A program made the position numbers and the translations under genes. The notes under the pieces are model-generated. The model made no database searches. It was not told the origin of the DNA and was given only the letters and a program-made list of their open reading frames with translations. 34,421 bases of DNA from UMGS1766 sp963660915 (GTDB lineage Bacteria; Bacillota; Clostridia; Oscillospirales; Oscillospiraceae), in NCBI GenBank assembly GCA_963660915.1, contig CAVLAO010000011.1, forward strand, positions 1-34,421. The letters are read 5' to 3'. Of this stretch, positions 6,780 to 14,060 are shown in pieces. Each line of letters begins with the position of its first letter. Position 1 is the first letter of the stretch.

Positions 6780-9700
6780 TTAGCACTGAATCTCCACCCG
6801 GCTGCCGCCGGTGCGGTCTTTGCGGACGATAATCTGACGATCAATACGATCTTTCAGTTCCGCAACGTGAGAAATAATGCCCACCAGACGGTTTCCGTCA
6901 GACAGCCCGGCCAGCGCCTGCATGGCCTGTTCCAGTGCATTGTCGCTTAGAGAACCAAAGCCCTCGTCCACAAAAAGTGTATCCATACGGATACCGCCCG
7001 CCGACGCCTGCACCTCGTCAGAAAGCCCCAATGCCAGCGACAGGGAGGCAAGGAATGCCTCGCCGCCGGAGAGCGTTTCTGCACTGCGTTCGCTGCCGTT
7101 ATAGTGATCAATGACGTCCAGATCAAGGCCGCTCTGGGAGCGGACATCCGCGGCAGTGGTGCGCCGCTTAAGTTCATACTGACCATCAGACATAACCATC
7201 AGGCGGAGATTGGCCCGACTCAGAATGCGATCAAAATAGGTCGTCTGGATGTATGTTTCCAGCATGATCTTCTCCTTGCCGCTGAGACTACCGTTGGCTG
7301 TGTCGCTGAGCGCCCTGAGCCACTGATAGCGGCGCTCTGCCTTGACCAGCGTTTCCGACTGAACGGTGAAATTTTGACGGATCAACTCATTGGCACTTTG
7401 CCGTGCGGCAAGAACCTTTCCGCGAGCAGTGAATGCGGCTTTCTTCTGCTGAAGTTCAGCCTGTTCTGTTTTCAGAGCCTCGGTATTGTAGAGGGGAAGA
7501 GCCTCAAGCTGTGAATTTAGCTGGGTCAGTTGGCCTTGCAGGCTCTCCACCTGTTTGACCGCTGCATCCAACGCATCTTGAGCAGACTGTTGTGCGGCTG
7601 TGATCTGGTCTGCCTCGGCAGAGATCTCCTTCATCTTTTCGGACACTGCCGCTTTATCCGCAAATGGGAGCTGAGATTCCAGTTGGCGGATCTGCACCTG
7701 CAATTCCTCCTGATGAGCCTGTTCGGCGGCAATCGCTTTCTCAAGCTCCTGTCGGTGCTGATTTGTATCAACCAGCTTTTTCTGTTCCTGCGGCAGAAGC
7801 TGGTCGATTTCCGCCCGGCGCTTTTGCCGGGCGCTCAACCTCTTCGCCTGTTCTGTCAGTTCGATCACATGGGCATTGATTGTGCCCAGCAGTGCTTCAG
7901 CGCGGGTGCGGAGCGCCTTCTCTTCCAAATGTTCCAGTTCCGGGAATGCCTTGCTTGCACTATGGCACCGGGTTTCGTGTTGCAGCAGTGTATCATGGGC
8001 GGATTGGCACGCCTGTTCATATGTATTCAAGACGGCTTGTTGAGACAAAATCTCCGATTCCAATGCAAGCTTGCGCTTGCAGTCTCGCCGGGCCTTATCG
8101 ATGGCTTTCGTCTGCTCCAGCTCCTGCGCCTGCAGCTCAGTCAGCTGATGGGACACTGCGTCTTCGGCGTTTTCCAGGGTGCAGTCTGTTAACTGAGCAG
8201 ATAACTCCTTTGTCAATGCCGCTTCCTGCGTTTCACAGGTTGCACGGAGAGCCGCTGCTGCATTGCTTTTGCTGCTTGCAGCGGCGCTTGCACGATCTGC
8301 CGCAGCTTTTGCGGCTTCGACCTCTGCCTGATCCGGTACATTTTCCGGAACGGCCGCCAGCGCGGGGTGATGCACGGAACCGCAGACCGGGCAGGGGATA
8401 CCATCGGTGAGGTTGCGGGCAAGGACCCCCGCTTGGGCATCCAGAAAGGACTGATTTTTCCGATCATATGCATTTTGCCTTTTTTCAGCTTCCTCACGGG
8501 CGGCCAGATACTTTGCCTGAGCTTGGGAAAGTGCCGCAAGTTTTTTCTGATAGTCAGCCAGCCGTTGCTTTAATTCGGTCAGCGCGGCTTTCTGTTCCGC
8601 CCGTTTTTCGCGCTGAGATTCCAGACTTTTCAGTTGTTCCTCCGCATGGGCCAGAGCGGTTTGCTCGGCCGACAGTGCGTTCCATTCAGCCTGAGCTTTT
8701 TCGGCCTGCTGAGTCTTCTCTTCAAGATCGGCGGACAGCTCTGCCTGCTGCGTCAGCAGAGTCAGTAAGTCAGTAAGCGCCTTTTGGCGTTCCTGTTCCC
8801 GCTGGGTACGGTGCGCCGTATCGACGGTCTCCGCCGAGACATCACCCAGTTCCGCAAGCTCCTTCTGCAGATCTGTGATCGCTTTAGACAGCAGGTCGAT
8901 CTGCTCCTGATCCTGGGCTATGGCCAGTGTGTGGTTTTCCGCGCTGGCCTCGGAAGCCCGACAGGCTGCGCGTTTGCCGTCCAGTTCGTCGTATCGGGGG
9001 AGCTGCTGCTCCAGACGGATCCATTCTGCTTTTAGCTGTTCTGCCCGGGGCATCCTGGCTTTTGTGGCATTGTGTGCGGCCTGTTTTTCGGCCAGCAGCT
9101 CTTTCTGCTGCTTGAGGCGGCTCGTCAGATCGGTCTGTTCCTGTACTCGGAGCGCACGGGTTTGAGCATCCGTCAGCATTTGTGCCAAAGCACCAAGGCG
9201 TTGTTCCGTCTGCTCCAACTGCTGTGTCAGTTCAGATGACAATGTACGGTCCTGCTCAATCAGGGCATCCAGCAGCGGTGCAATATCATCTGCCGGAAGT
9301 TGACCTGCCGCAGCGCTCTGGGCTTTCGAATAAAGTACGTCATCCTCGGCACACTGGATGCCGGACACATATTGCTGCACACTTTGCTGAAGTTCTTCGC
9401 ACCGGTCTTTTGCCTGAGCGGCCGCACTTTTCAATTTTAGCTGGAGTTTCTCATAGCGCTCTGTTTTGAAAATACTCCGAAAGATCTCTATGCGTTCCTT
9501 GGTGCCGGCCTGAAGCAGACGGCGGAACTCGCCTTGGGCGATCATGGCAATCTGAGAAAACTGCTCCCGATCCACGCCAAGAATGGACTGGATCTCCGTA
9601 TTGACTTCCCGGGGTTTGGTAAACACACGGCCATCCGGCATGGTCAGTTCTGCATCTGCCTTTTGTAAAACGAATTTATCTCCGCGTTTGGCAGGGCGCT

Positions 9701-9995
9701 CATACTCCGGGTTGCGGCGGATGGTATAGGTTTTGCCTGCATAGTCGAACACCAGCTCCACTTCCGTGGGGGTTTCCGGATCAGCGTACTTGGATCTCAG
9801 CATATCGGGGGTTCGATTGTCACCGCTGGCTGCACCGAACAAAGCAAATGTAATAGCATCGAAGATGGTTGTTTTGCCCGCGCCGGTGTCACCGGTGATG
9901 AGATACAGGCCATGGGTGCCCAGCTTGTCCAGTTCCAGTACCGTCTTGCCCGCATAGGGGCCGAAGGCGGACATTGTCAGTTTGATCGGTCTCAT
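6780..9995 (-). CDS. sbcC: Exonuclease subunit SbcC (Rad50-type ATPase)
   Basis: A 1071-residue SMC-like ATPase that works with SbcD to process hairpins and DNA ends, including protein-blocked ends. The N-terminal Walker A is GDTGAGKTT (35-43). Long Gln/Glu/Ala-rich coiled coils fill about 190-960 and are split by a zinc hook CPVC (Cys535, Cys538) almost exactly at mid-length. The C-terminal lobe has the signature LSGGEAFLASL (975-985) and Walker B LFVDEGFGSLS (~1007-1017). Its ATG overlaps the sbcD stop by 4 bases (ATGA), so it is coupled to sbcD. Length and domain order are normal for the family. Confidence 0.95.
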   Translation of the reverse strand: MRPIKLTMSAFGPYAGKTVLELDKLGTHGLYLITGDTGAGKTTIFDAITFALFGAASGDNRTPDMLRSKYADPETPTEVELVFDYAGKTYTIRRNPEYERPAKRGDKFVLQKADAELTMPDGRVFTKPREVNTEIQSILGVDREQFSQIAMIAQGEFRRLLQAGTKERIEIFRSIFKTERYEKLQLKLKSAAAQAKDRCEELQQSVQQYVSGIQCAEDDVLYSKAQSAAAGQLPADDIAPLLDALIEQDRTLSSELTQQLEQTEQRLGALAQMLTDAQTRALRVQEQTDLTSRLKQQKELLAEKQAAHNATKARMPRAEQLKAEWIRLEQQLPRYDELDGKRAACRASEASAENHTLAIAQDQEQIDLLSKAITDLQKELAELGDVSAETVDTAHRTQREQERQKALTDLLTLLTQQAELSADLEEKTQQAEKAQAEWNALSAEQTALAHAEEQLKSLESQREKRAEQKAALTELKQRLADYQKKLAALSQAQAKYLAAREEAEKRQNAYDRKNQSFLDAQAGVLARNLTDGIPCPVCGSVHHPALAAVPENVPDQAEVEAAKAAADRASAAASSKSNAAAALRATCETQEAALTKELSAQLTDCTLENAEDAVSHQLTELQAQELEQTKAIDKARRDCKRKLALESEILSQQAVLNTYEQACQSAHDTLLQHETRCHSASKAFPELEHLEEKALRTRAEALLGTINAHVIELTEQAKRLSARQKRRAEIDQLLPQEQKKLVDTNQHRQELEKAIAAEQAHQEELQVQIRQLESQLPFADKAAVSEKMKEISAEADQITAAQQSAQDALDAAVKQVESLQGQLTQLNSQLEALPLYNTEALKTEQAELQQKKAAFTARGKVLAARQSANELIRQNFTVQSETLVKAERRYQWLRALSDTANGSLSGKEKIMLETYIQTTYFDRILSRANLRLMVMSDGQYELKRRTTAADVRSQSGLDLDVIDHYNGSERSAETLSGGEAFLASLSLALGLSDEVQASAGGIRMDTLFVDEGFGSLSDNALEQAMQALAGLSDGNRLVGIISHVAELKDRIDRQIIVRKDRTGGSRVEIQC

Positions 9996-11128
9996 TGCGC
10001 ACCCTCCCAGATCTGCTCCATCAGGTCGTGAATGTACTCCGACTGCTCCTCGCTCATGGGCTGATTGTTTTGTTTTTCGTAGAGTTCAGCAAACAATTCC
10101 AAGGGGGAGAGATGCTCTATATCTGCTGTATTCTCCAGATGGAATGCCCCGCGGGTGCGGGTGTTGTCATAGTCCAGCTTCATGAGGTTCGGGTAGATGA
10201 CGCGGAGTTTGCCGATGGCGTTGGTCACATCCTCTTCGTCGGTCAGAGTGATATGCAAATAGTCGTCCGTGGCAGTTCCATCGTAGAAGGACTTTGATGT
10301 AACGTCCATATAGCTGCCCCGGATCTCCCGCATATCGTGCCGGGGAACGAGGGGAATTGTGCGCAGACGGAGATTGCCTTTTTTCTTTAATTCGACCACT
10401 GTGACCGATTTCTGGCGGTTGGCCTCGGAGAAGGAATACTTCAGCGGGGAACCACAGTAGCGAATGGTTTCCCGGCCGACGTGCTGAGGACCGTGGATGT
10501 GTCCCAGTGCCACATAGTCGAAGCAGTCAAAGACGGAAGCGTCCACATTGTCGGCCCCGCCGACGGACACTTCTTCTGAATCGCACCGCTCTGCACCGGT
10601 GACAAATTGGTGCGTCAGCAACACATTTCGCGCTGTTTCGTCCACATTCATGTGTTCTACAGCAGTGCGCAACGCGTCAGTGTAGCTTTCGATTTCCGCA
10701 TCCGGGTAAAGACAACGTACATGGGCAGGCTTCAGGAATGGCAGCAGATAGAAACGTACCTCGCCCCATGAATCAACCAGTGTGATCGGGTCTACCATGC
10801 CGTTGTAGACAGGGGAGACGTGGATACCACTGCGCTCCATGAGCCGTCCGCCAAAGGCGACCCGCTCGGCGGAGTCGTGGTTGCCGCTGATCATCAGCAC
10901 CTGTAATTTGCGCTCAGATAGATGGCAGAGAAAGCAGTCCAACAGCTGTACCGCCTCTGCTGATGGGACGGGCTTGTCGTAGATATCCCCTGCAATGAGC
11001 ACTGCGTCCGGTTGTTCGGCATCAATGATGTGGAGAATTTCGGTTAGAATATAACGTTGATCCTCCAGCATGGAAAACTCATTGACACGTTTTCCTAAGT
11101 GAAGGTCAGATAAATGAATCCATTTCAT
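9992..11128 (-). CDS. sbcD: Exonuclease subunit SbcD (Mre11-type nuclease)
   Basis: A 378-residue metallophosphoesterase, the nuclease partner of SbcC. The metal-binding motifs appear in order: DLHLGK (Asp8, His10), GDIYDK, SGNHDS, the single-His site around LTHQF, and GHIHGPQ. The C-terminal part is the capping and SbcC-binding region. I start it at ATG 11128 (protein MKWIHLSDLHLG), because GAGGAAG lies about 6 bases upstream and Mre11 proteins begin directly with this strand. An upstream in-frame start at 11167 would add 13 residues without a comparable site. It lies 10 bases after a small gene and overlaps sbcC by 4 bases. Confidence 0.95.
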   Translation of the reverse strand: MKWIHLSDLHLGKRVNEFSMLEDQRYILTEILHIIDAEQPDAVLIAGDIYDKPVPSAEAVQLLDCFLCHLSERKLQVLMISGNHDSAERVAFGGRLMERSGIHVSPVYNGMVDPITLVDSWGEVRFYLLPFLKPAHVRCLYPDAEIESYTDALRTAVEHMNVDETARNVLLTHQFVTGAERCDSEEVSVGGADNVDASVFDCFDYVALGHIHGPQHVGRETIRYCGSPLKYSFSEANRQKSVTVVELKKKGNLRLRTIPLVPRHDMREIRGSYMDVTSKSFYDGTATDDYLHITLTDEEDVTNAIGKLRVIYPNLMKLDYDNTRTRGAFHLENTADIEHLSPLELFAELYEKQNNQPMSEEQSEYIHDLMEQIWEGAQ

Positions 11129-11138
11129 GGCAGCTTCC

Positions 11139-11336
11139 TCAATGAACTTCGTATCTTTGCAGGTCAAACCCTTTTTCCTGCGCCAGGTCGGCCAGTTCCT
11201 GCGGGGCGGCGCAATCCAGATCTATGGCCTGCATCATTGCGCCGCCAAAGCCGCCGCCATAGTAGGCGCCATAGAGCGCTTCTTTCAGGTCGCGGCGCAG
11301 ACGGTCTGTATCAATGCGAATGGTGATTTCAGACAT
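11139..11336 (-). CDS. Small conserved-looking protein upstream of sbcD
   Basis: A 65-residue protein of unknown function. The first half has alternating hydrophobics (SEITIRIDTDRLRRDLKEAL), then a Gly-rich patch (YGAYYGGGFGGAMMQAIDL) and an acidic helical tail with ELADLAQEKGFDLQRYEVH. No signal peptide or Cys motif is visible. ATG 11336 has AAGGAAG about 9 bases upstream; an in-frame ATG at 11354 would add six residues but lies over that site. Its stop is 10 bases before sbcD, so it is the first gene of the sbcDC operon. Small proteins with a similar Gly-patch plus GFDL tail occur beside various genes in Clostridia, but I cannot assign a function. Confidence 0.65.
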   Translation of the reverse strand: MSEITIRIDTDRLRRDLKEALYGAYYGGGFGGAMMQAIDLDCAAPQELADLAQEKGFDLQRYEVH

Positions 11337-11531
11337 GATATCATCTTCCTTCATCGTGTTAAATGTGATTTGCGGTTTGAGTATGGCATTCCTGTTGTTT
11401 AAAGTCCGCTTAATTTAAAAATTGATGTTGGCTATTGATAAATGGTATATATTGTTGTTATTTTTTGCTGATTCTTATAAAAATATATAATAATTTTATT
11501 TAAAATGCAATATTGCCGTGCAATATACAAA

Positions 11532-11567
11532 AAACCACGCTGAAATCAACTGATTTCAGCGTGGTTT
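11532..11567 (-). terminator. Intrinsic terminator of tRNA-Pro
   Basis: A perfect 17-bp stem (11532-11548 with 11551-11567) and a 2-base spacer, followed on the minus strand by a T run. The stem starts at the last base of the encoded CCA end of the tRNA, so there is no spacer between tRNA and terminator. Confidence 0.85.
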
Positions 11568-11642
11568 GGTCCGAGTGGTGCGACTCGAACGCACGACATC
11601 CAGCTCCCAAAGCTGGCGCGCTACCAACTGCGCTACACCCGG
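11567..11642 (-). tRNA. tRNA-Pro, anticodon UGG
   Basis: The minus strand folds into a 76-base cloverleaf with encoded CCA. The acceptor pairs CCGGGTG with CACTCGG (one G.U), with discriminator A. The D arm has GCGCAGTTGGTAGCGC, the anticodon arm has CCAGC TTTGGGA GCTGG with anticodon TGG, and the T arm is GTGCG TTCGAGT CGCAC. A promoter lies directly upstream and a terminator directly abuts the 3' end, so it is a single-gene transcription unit. Confidence 0.95.
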
Positions 11643-11659
11643 AAAAATATTACCTATAC

Positions 11660-11688
11660 ATTATAGCGGATTACCGGTGCAATTTCAA
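11660..11688 (-). promoter_or_regulatory. Predicted promoter of tRNA-Pro
   Basis: On the minus strand TTGAAA (11688-11683), 17 bp spacer, perfect TATAAT (11665-11660), about 18 bases before the tRNA 5' end. Confidence 0.75.
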
Positions 11689-11695
11689 GTGCTTC

Positions 11696-11724
11696 TTGCG
11701 AGAAAATTGGGAATATGCTATGAT
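11696..11724 (+). promoter_or_regulatory. Predicted promoter of trmB
   Basis: TTGCGA (11696-11701), 17 bp spacer, TATGAT (11719-11724), 32 bases before the ATG. It stands back to back with the tRNA-Pro promoter. Confidence 0.6.
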
Positions 11725-11756
11725 AGGCAAAAAGAATCGACAGCGAGGAAATTCCT

Positions 11757-12533
11757 ATGAGAATGCGAAAGAAGAAGAATTTAGAGCCGCGGATGGAGGC
11801 CTGCGCCGCCTGGCAGGAGAAGTTGCCGGCAGAGTGGAAGGGCCGCTGGAGGGAGAAAATGCCCGCAGCGCGGGAGGTGCGTCTGGAGCTTGGTTGCGGC
11901 AAGGGCCGTTTTACCGTGGAGACTGCGGCAAGAGAGCCGGATGTGCTGTTCCTTGCGGTGGAGCGCATTCCGGACGCACTGGTAATGGCGATGGAACGGG
12001 CAAAGGAACGGGGGCTTGCCAATGTAGTGTTCATCTGTGATGATGCGGCTTCGCTGTCGGATTGGTTTGCACCGGATGAGATCGACCGGATTTATATTAA
12101 CTTCTGCGATCCGTGGCCCAGTAAGAAGCATGCCAAGCGGCGGCTGACCCATGAGGGCTTTTTGAAGTCCTATCGGGACGTTTTGCGTTCTGGCGGCCAG
12201 ATTCACTTTAAGACAGATAATCGTCCCCTGTTTGAATTCTCATTGACCCAGTTTCCCCGGGCCGGCTATGATCTGAGCGAGGTGAGCTTTGACCTGCATG
12301 GTCAGCAGGCAAATGTGGTGATGACCGACTTTGAGGCGGTGTTCCATGAGCAGGGGGTAAAAATCAACCGCTGTGTCGGCACAAAGACGGCACTGCCGGA
12401 CACACTGGGAGAAGAGCCTGCGTTGGGGCTGCTGTCCTACTGGAAGGAAGGCGACCCGATTCCGAGAGGACTGGAAAAATACGTGCGGGAACATGAAATT
12501 GCTCTGCAGGCGGAGCAGCGGCGGAAAAGCTGA
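11757..12533 (+). CDS. trmB: tRNA (guanine-N7-)-methyltransferase TrmB
   Basis: A 258-residue SAM-dependent enzyme that makes 7-methylguanosine at position 46 of tRNA. The basic start MRMRKKKNLEPR is typical. The SAM-binding motif is LELGCGKGRF (~43-52). The family signature INFCDPWPSKKHAKRRLTH (~118-136) holds the catalytic Asp and the substrate-binding basic residues, followed by FLKSYRDVLRSGGQIHFKTD. ATG 11757 has GAGGAA 6 bases upstream; the second ATG (11763) is a weaker option. The C-terminal ~35 residues are a charged tail beyond the core domain. It is monocistronic, with its own promoter and a terminator downstream. Confidence 0.95.
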   Translation: MRMRKKKNLEPRMEACAAWQEKLPAEWKGRWREKMPAAREVRLELGCGKGRFTVETAAREPDVLFLAVERIPDALVMAMERAKERGLANVVFICDDAASLSDWFAPDEIDRIYINFCDPWPSKKHAKRRLTHEGFLKSYRDVLRSGGQIHFKTDNRPLFEFSLTQFPRAGYDLSEVSFDLHGQQANVVMTDFEAVFHEQGVKINRCVGTKTALPDTLGEEPALGLLSYWKEGDPIPRGLEKYVREHEIALQAEQRRKS

Positions 12534-12558
12534 GCCGCAGAGCGGACAGAAAAAAAGA

Positions 12559-12590
12559 AAAGCGCAGGAATCATACGATTCCTGCGCTTT
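12559..12590. terminator. Bidirectional intrinsic terminator between trmB and rplT
   Basis: A perfect 14-bp stem (12559-12572 with 12577-12590) and a 4-base loop. It has A-rich sequence on the left, giving a T tract for the minus-strand rplT transcript, and TTTGTTGTTT on the right for trmB. Confidence 0.85.
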
Positions 12591-12606
12591 GTTGTTTCAA
12601 AGAGAC

Positions 12607-12963
12607 TTAGGCCAGCTTGGACTTTGCCAGCTCGGTCAGCTGGGTGAAAGCAGCCTTGTCGTTGACAGCCAGCTCAGCCAGCATCTTGCGGTCGATCTGG
12701 ACGTCAGCCAACTTCAGACCGTGCATGAAGCTGGAGTAGTTCATGCCGTTTGCCTTGCAGGCGGCGCTGATACGGGTGATCCACAGCTGACGGAAGTCGC
12801 GCTTCTTCATGCGGCGGCCGGCGTAAGCATAGGCACCAGACTTCATCAGAGCCTGCTTGGCCATCTTAAAGTGCTTGGACTTGGAGCCCCAGTAGCCCTT
12901 TGCCAGTTTCAGGGTTCTATTTCTTCTCTTGCGCGTCATCATTGCGCGTTTAACTCTTGCCAT
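12607..12963 (-). CDS. rplT: 50S ribosomal protein L20
   Basis: A 118-residue, very basic 23S rRNA-binding protein, early assembly factor of the large subunit and, in Firmicutes, autoregulator of its own operon. The typical start MARVKRAMMTRKRRNRTLKL and later segments YAYAGRRMKKRDFRQLWITR and AACKANGMNYSSFMHGL identify it. It is the last gene of infC-rpmI-rplT, 31 bases after rpmI, and ends at the shared terminator. Confidence 0.98.
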   Translation of the reverse strand: MARVKRAMMTRKRRNRTLKLAKGYWGSKSKHFKMAKQALMKSGAYAYAGRRMKKRDFRQLWITRISAACKANGMNYSSFMHGLKLADVQIDRKMLAELAVNDKAAFTQLTELAKSKLA

Positions 12964-12994
12964 TTCAAATGCCTCCTATCTTCGGGTGATTGTC

Positions 12995-13198
12995 TTATTT
13001 GTAAGGGATCATCTTGCGGATAGTGGCCTCATTGGTCACATCAGCATAGGCACCCATGCGGAGGCCTCTCTTGCGCTTGGTGGTCTTCTTGGTCAGAATG
13101 TGGCTGGTGAATGCGTGAGCGCGCTTCACGTGACCGTTCTTTGTGACCTTAAATCTTTTCTTTGCACCGCTGTGGGTCTTGGTTTTCAGCTTGGCCAT
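12995..13198 (-). CDS. rpmI: 50S ribosomal protein L35
   Basis: A 67-residue basic ribosomal protein, recognisable from AKLKTKTHSGAKKRFKVT and the C-terminal LRMGAYADVTNEATIRKM. I start it at ATG 13198 (MAKLKTK), because AAAGGAG lies just upstream and L35 starts there in all relatives. The in-frame start at 13216 overlaps the ribosome binding site. It is the middle gene of the infC operon. Confidence 0.97.
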   Translation of the reverse strand: MAKLKTKTHSGAKKRFKVTKNGHVKRAHAFTSHILTKKTTKRKRGLRMGAYADVTNEATIRKMIPYK

Positions 13199-13241
13199 AG
13201 TTGGTTCTCCTTTCAAACCCGGCGTATTGCGCCGGCCTTAC

Positions 13242-13838
13242 TTAAGCTTCTTCGCTTGCAGCAGCTTTGGCGGCTGCTTCTGCAGCTTCCCGCTCCTTGG
13301 CATCCTTTTTCAGTTCCTTGGACGTCTTGGGTGCAAGGAACATGGACATGTGGCGGCCCTCCAGTTTGGGGGACTTATCCATGTTGGCGATGGCGGAGCA
13401 CTGAGCGGCGAAATCCTTGAGCAGATTGAGACCGATCTCGGTGTGAGCCATTTCACGACCGCGGAAACGCACAGTGACCTTCACCCGGTTGCCCTCACCC
13501 AGGAATTTCTGAGCCGAGCGCAGCTTGGTGTTGAAGTCGCCCACGTCAATGCCGGGGGACATGCGCACTTCCTTAATCTCAACTACATGCTGGTTCTTCT
13601 TAGCCTCTTTTTCGCGCTTGGCCTGCTCGAAACGGAACTTGCCGTAATCCATGACCTTGCACACGGGAGGAACAGCCTTGGGGGAAATCTTCACCAAGTC
13701 CAAACCTGCCTCCTCAGCGACCTGAAGAGCCTGAGCGGAGGACATAATGCCCAGCTGCTCGCCGTCCGCGCCAATCAGGCGGACTTCCTTATCGCGGATT
13801 TCTTCATTGATCTGATGATCCTGCGTCTTAGTGCTAAT
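13242..13838 (-). CDS. infC: Translation initiation factor IF-3, AUU start
   Basis: A 198-residue IF-3 that binds the 30S subunit and checks start codons. The N-domain begins with DHQINEEIRDKEVRLIGADG, the linker is Lys-rich, and the C-domain contains the family signature KVTVRFRGREMAHTEIGLNL. An Ala/Glu/Lys-rich tail of ~20 residues (KDAKEREAAEAAAKAAASEEA) extends past the usual end. No ATG, GTG or TTG stands at the right place. GGAGGTG is followed after about 7 bases by ATT (13838-13836), and reading from it gives the expected N-terminus. A longer in-frame ORF to 14039 runs through the promoter and leader and is not real. IF-3 is known to discriminate against AUU starts, so this start implies autoregulation. 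Confidence 0.93.
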   Translation of the reverse strand: MSTKTQDHQINEEIRDKEVRLIGADGEQLGIMSSAQALQVAEEAGLDLVKISPKAVPPVCKVMDYGKFRFEQAKREKEAKKNQHVVEIKEVRMSPGIDVGDFNTKLRSAQKFLGEGNRVKVTVRFRGREMAHTEIGLNLLKDFAAQCSAIANMDKSPKLEGRHMSMFLAPKTSKELKKDAKEREAAEAAAKAAASEEA

Positions 13839-13864
13839 ACCGATACACCTCCATAAAAACGATG

Positions 13865-13893
13865 AAAAAAGCGGATACCGAAACGGCATCCGC
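13865..13893 (-). terminator. Attenuator hairpin in the infC-rpmI-rplT leader
   Basis: On the minus strand a 10-bp stem (one G.U) with a TTT loop (13893-13871) is followed by six T. It lies inside the ~165-base leader between promoter and infC, so it can end transcription before the operon. Firmicutes infC operons are known to carry L20-responsive leaders with such a terminator. I infer the same control here, but I did not see the L20-binding pseudo-helix itself with certainty. Confidence 0.75.
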
Positions 13894-14010
13894 ACAACAC
13901 GAGCCTTCCATCTGCCAGAGACAAAGGGAAGGAGAATCGAAATTGTTAACCCTTTTGCTGTTCGCTGAGGGTGAGGATGGGACACCATTCCTGCTTTCTT
14001 TTGCCCAACC

Positions 14011-14039
14011 ATTATAGCAACGGCATTCTGCTTTGTCAA
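14011..14039 (-). promoter_or_regulatory. Consensus sigma-A promoter of the infC operon
   Basis: TTGACA (14039-14034), 17 bp spacer, TATAAT (14016-14011) on the minus strand: a perfect match in both boxes. It is the strongest-looking promoter in the window, fitting a ribosomal protein operon. Confidence 0.9.
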
Positions 14040-14060
14040 GCAATTGCTATCGATAAAGTA

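Noticed and set aside
7530..8192. Plus-strand open frame of 220 codons inside sbcC
   Set aside because: It is antisense to the coiled-coil region of SbcC; its Leu/Cys/Gln pattern mirrors the coiled-coil codons.
11513..12040. Plus-strand open frame across tRNA-Pro into trmB
   Set aside because: It translates the antisense of a tRNA and then the wrong frame of trmB.
13839..14039. 67-residue N-terminal extension of infC from an ATG at 14039
   Set aside because: It covers the consensus promoter and the leader terminator, so it cannot be translated from that transcript.
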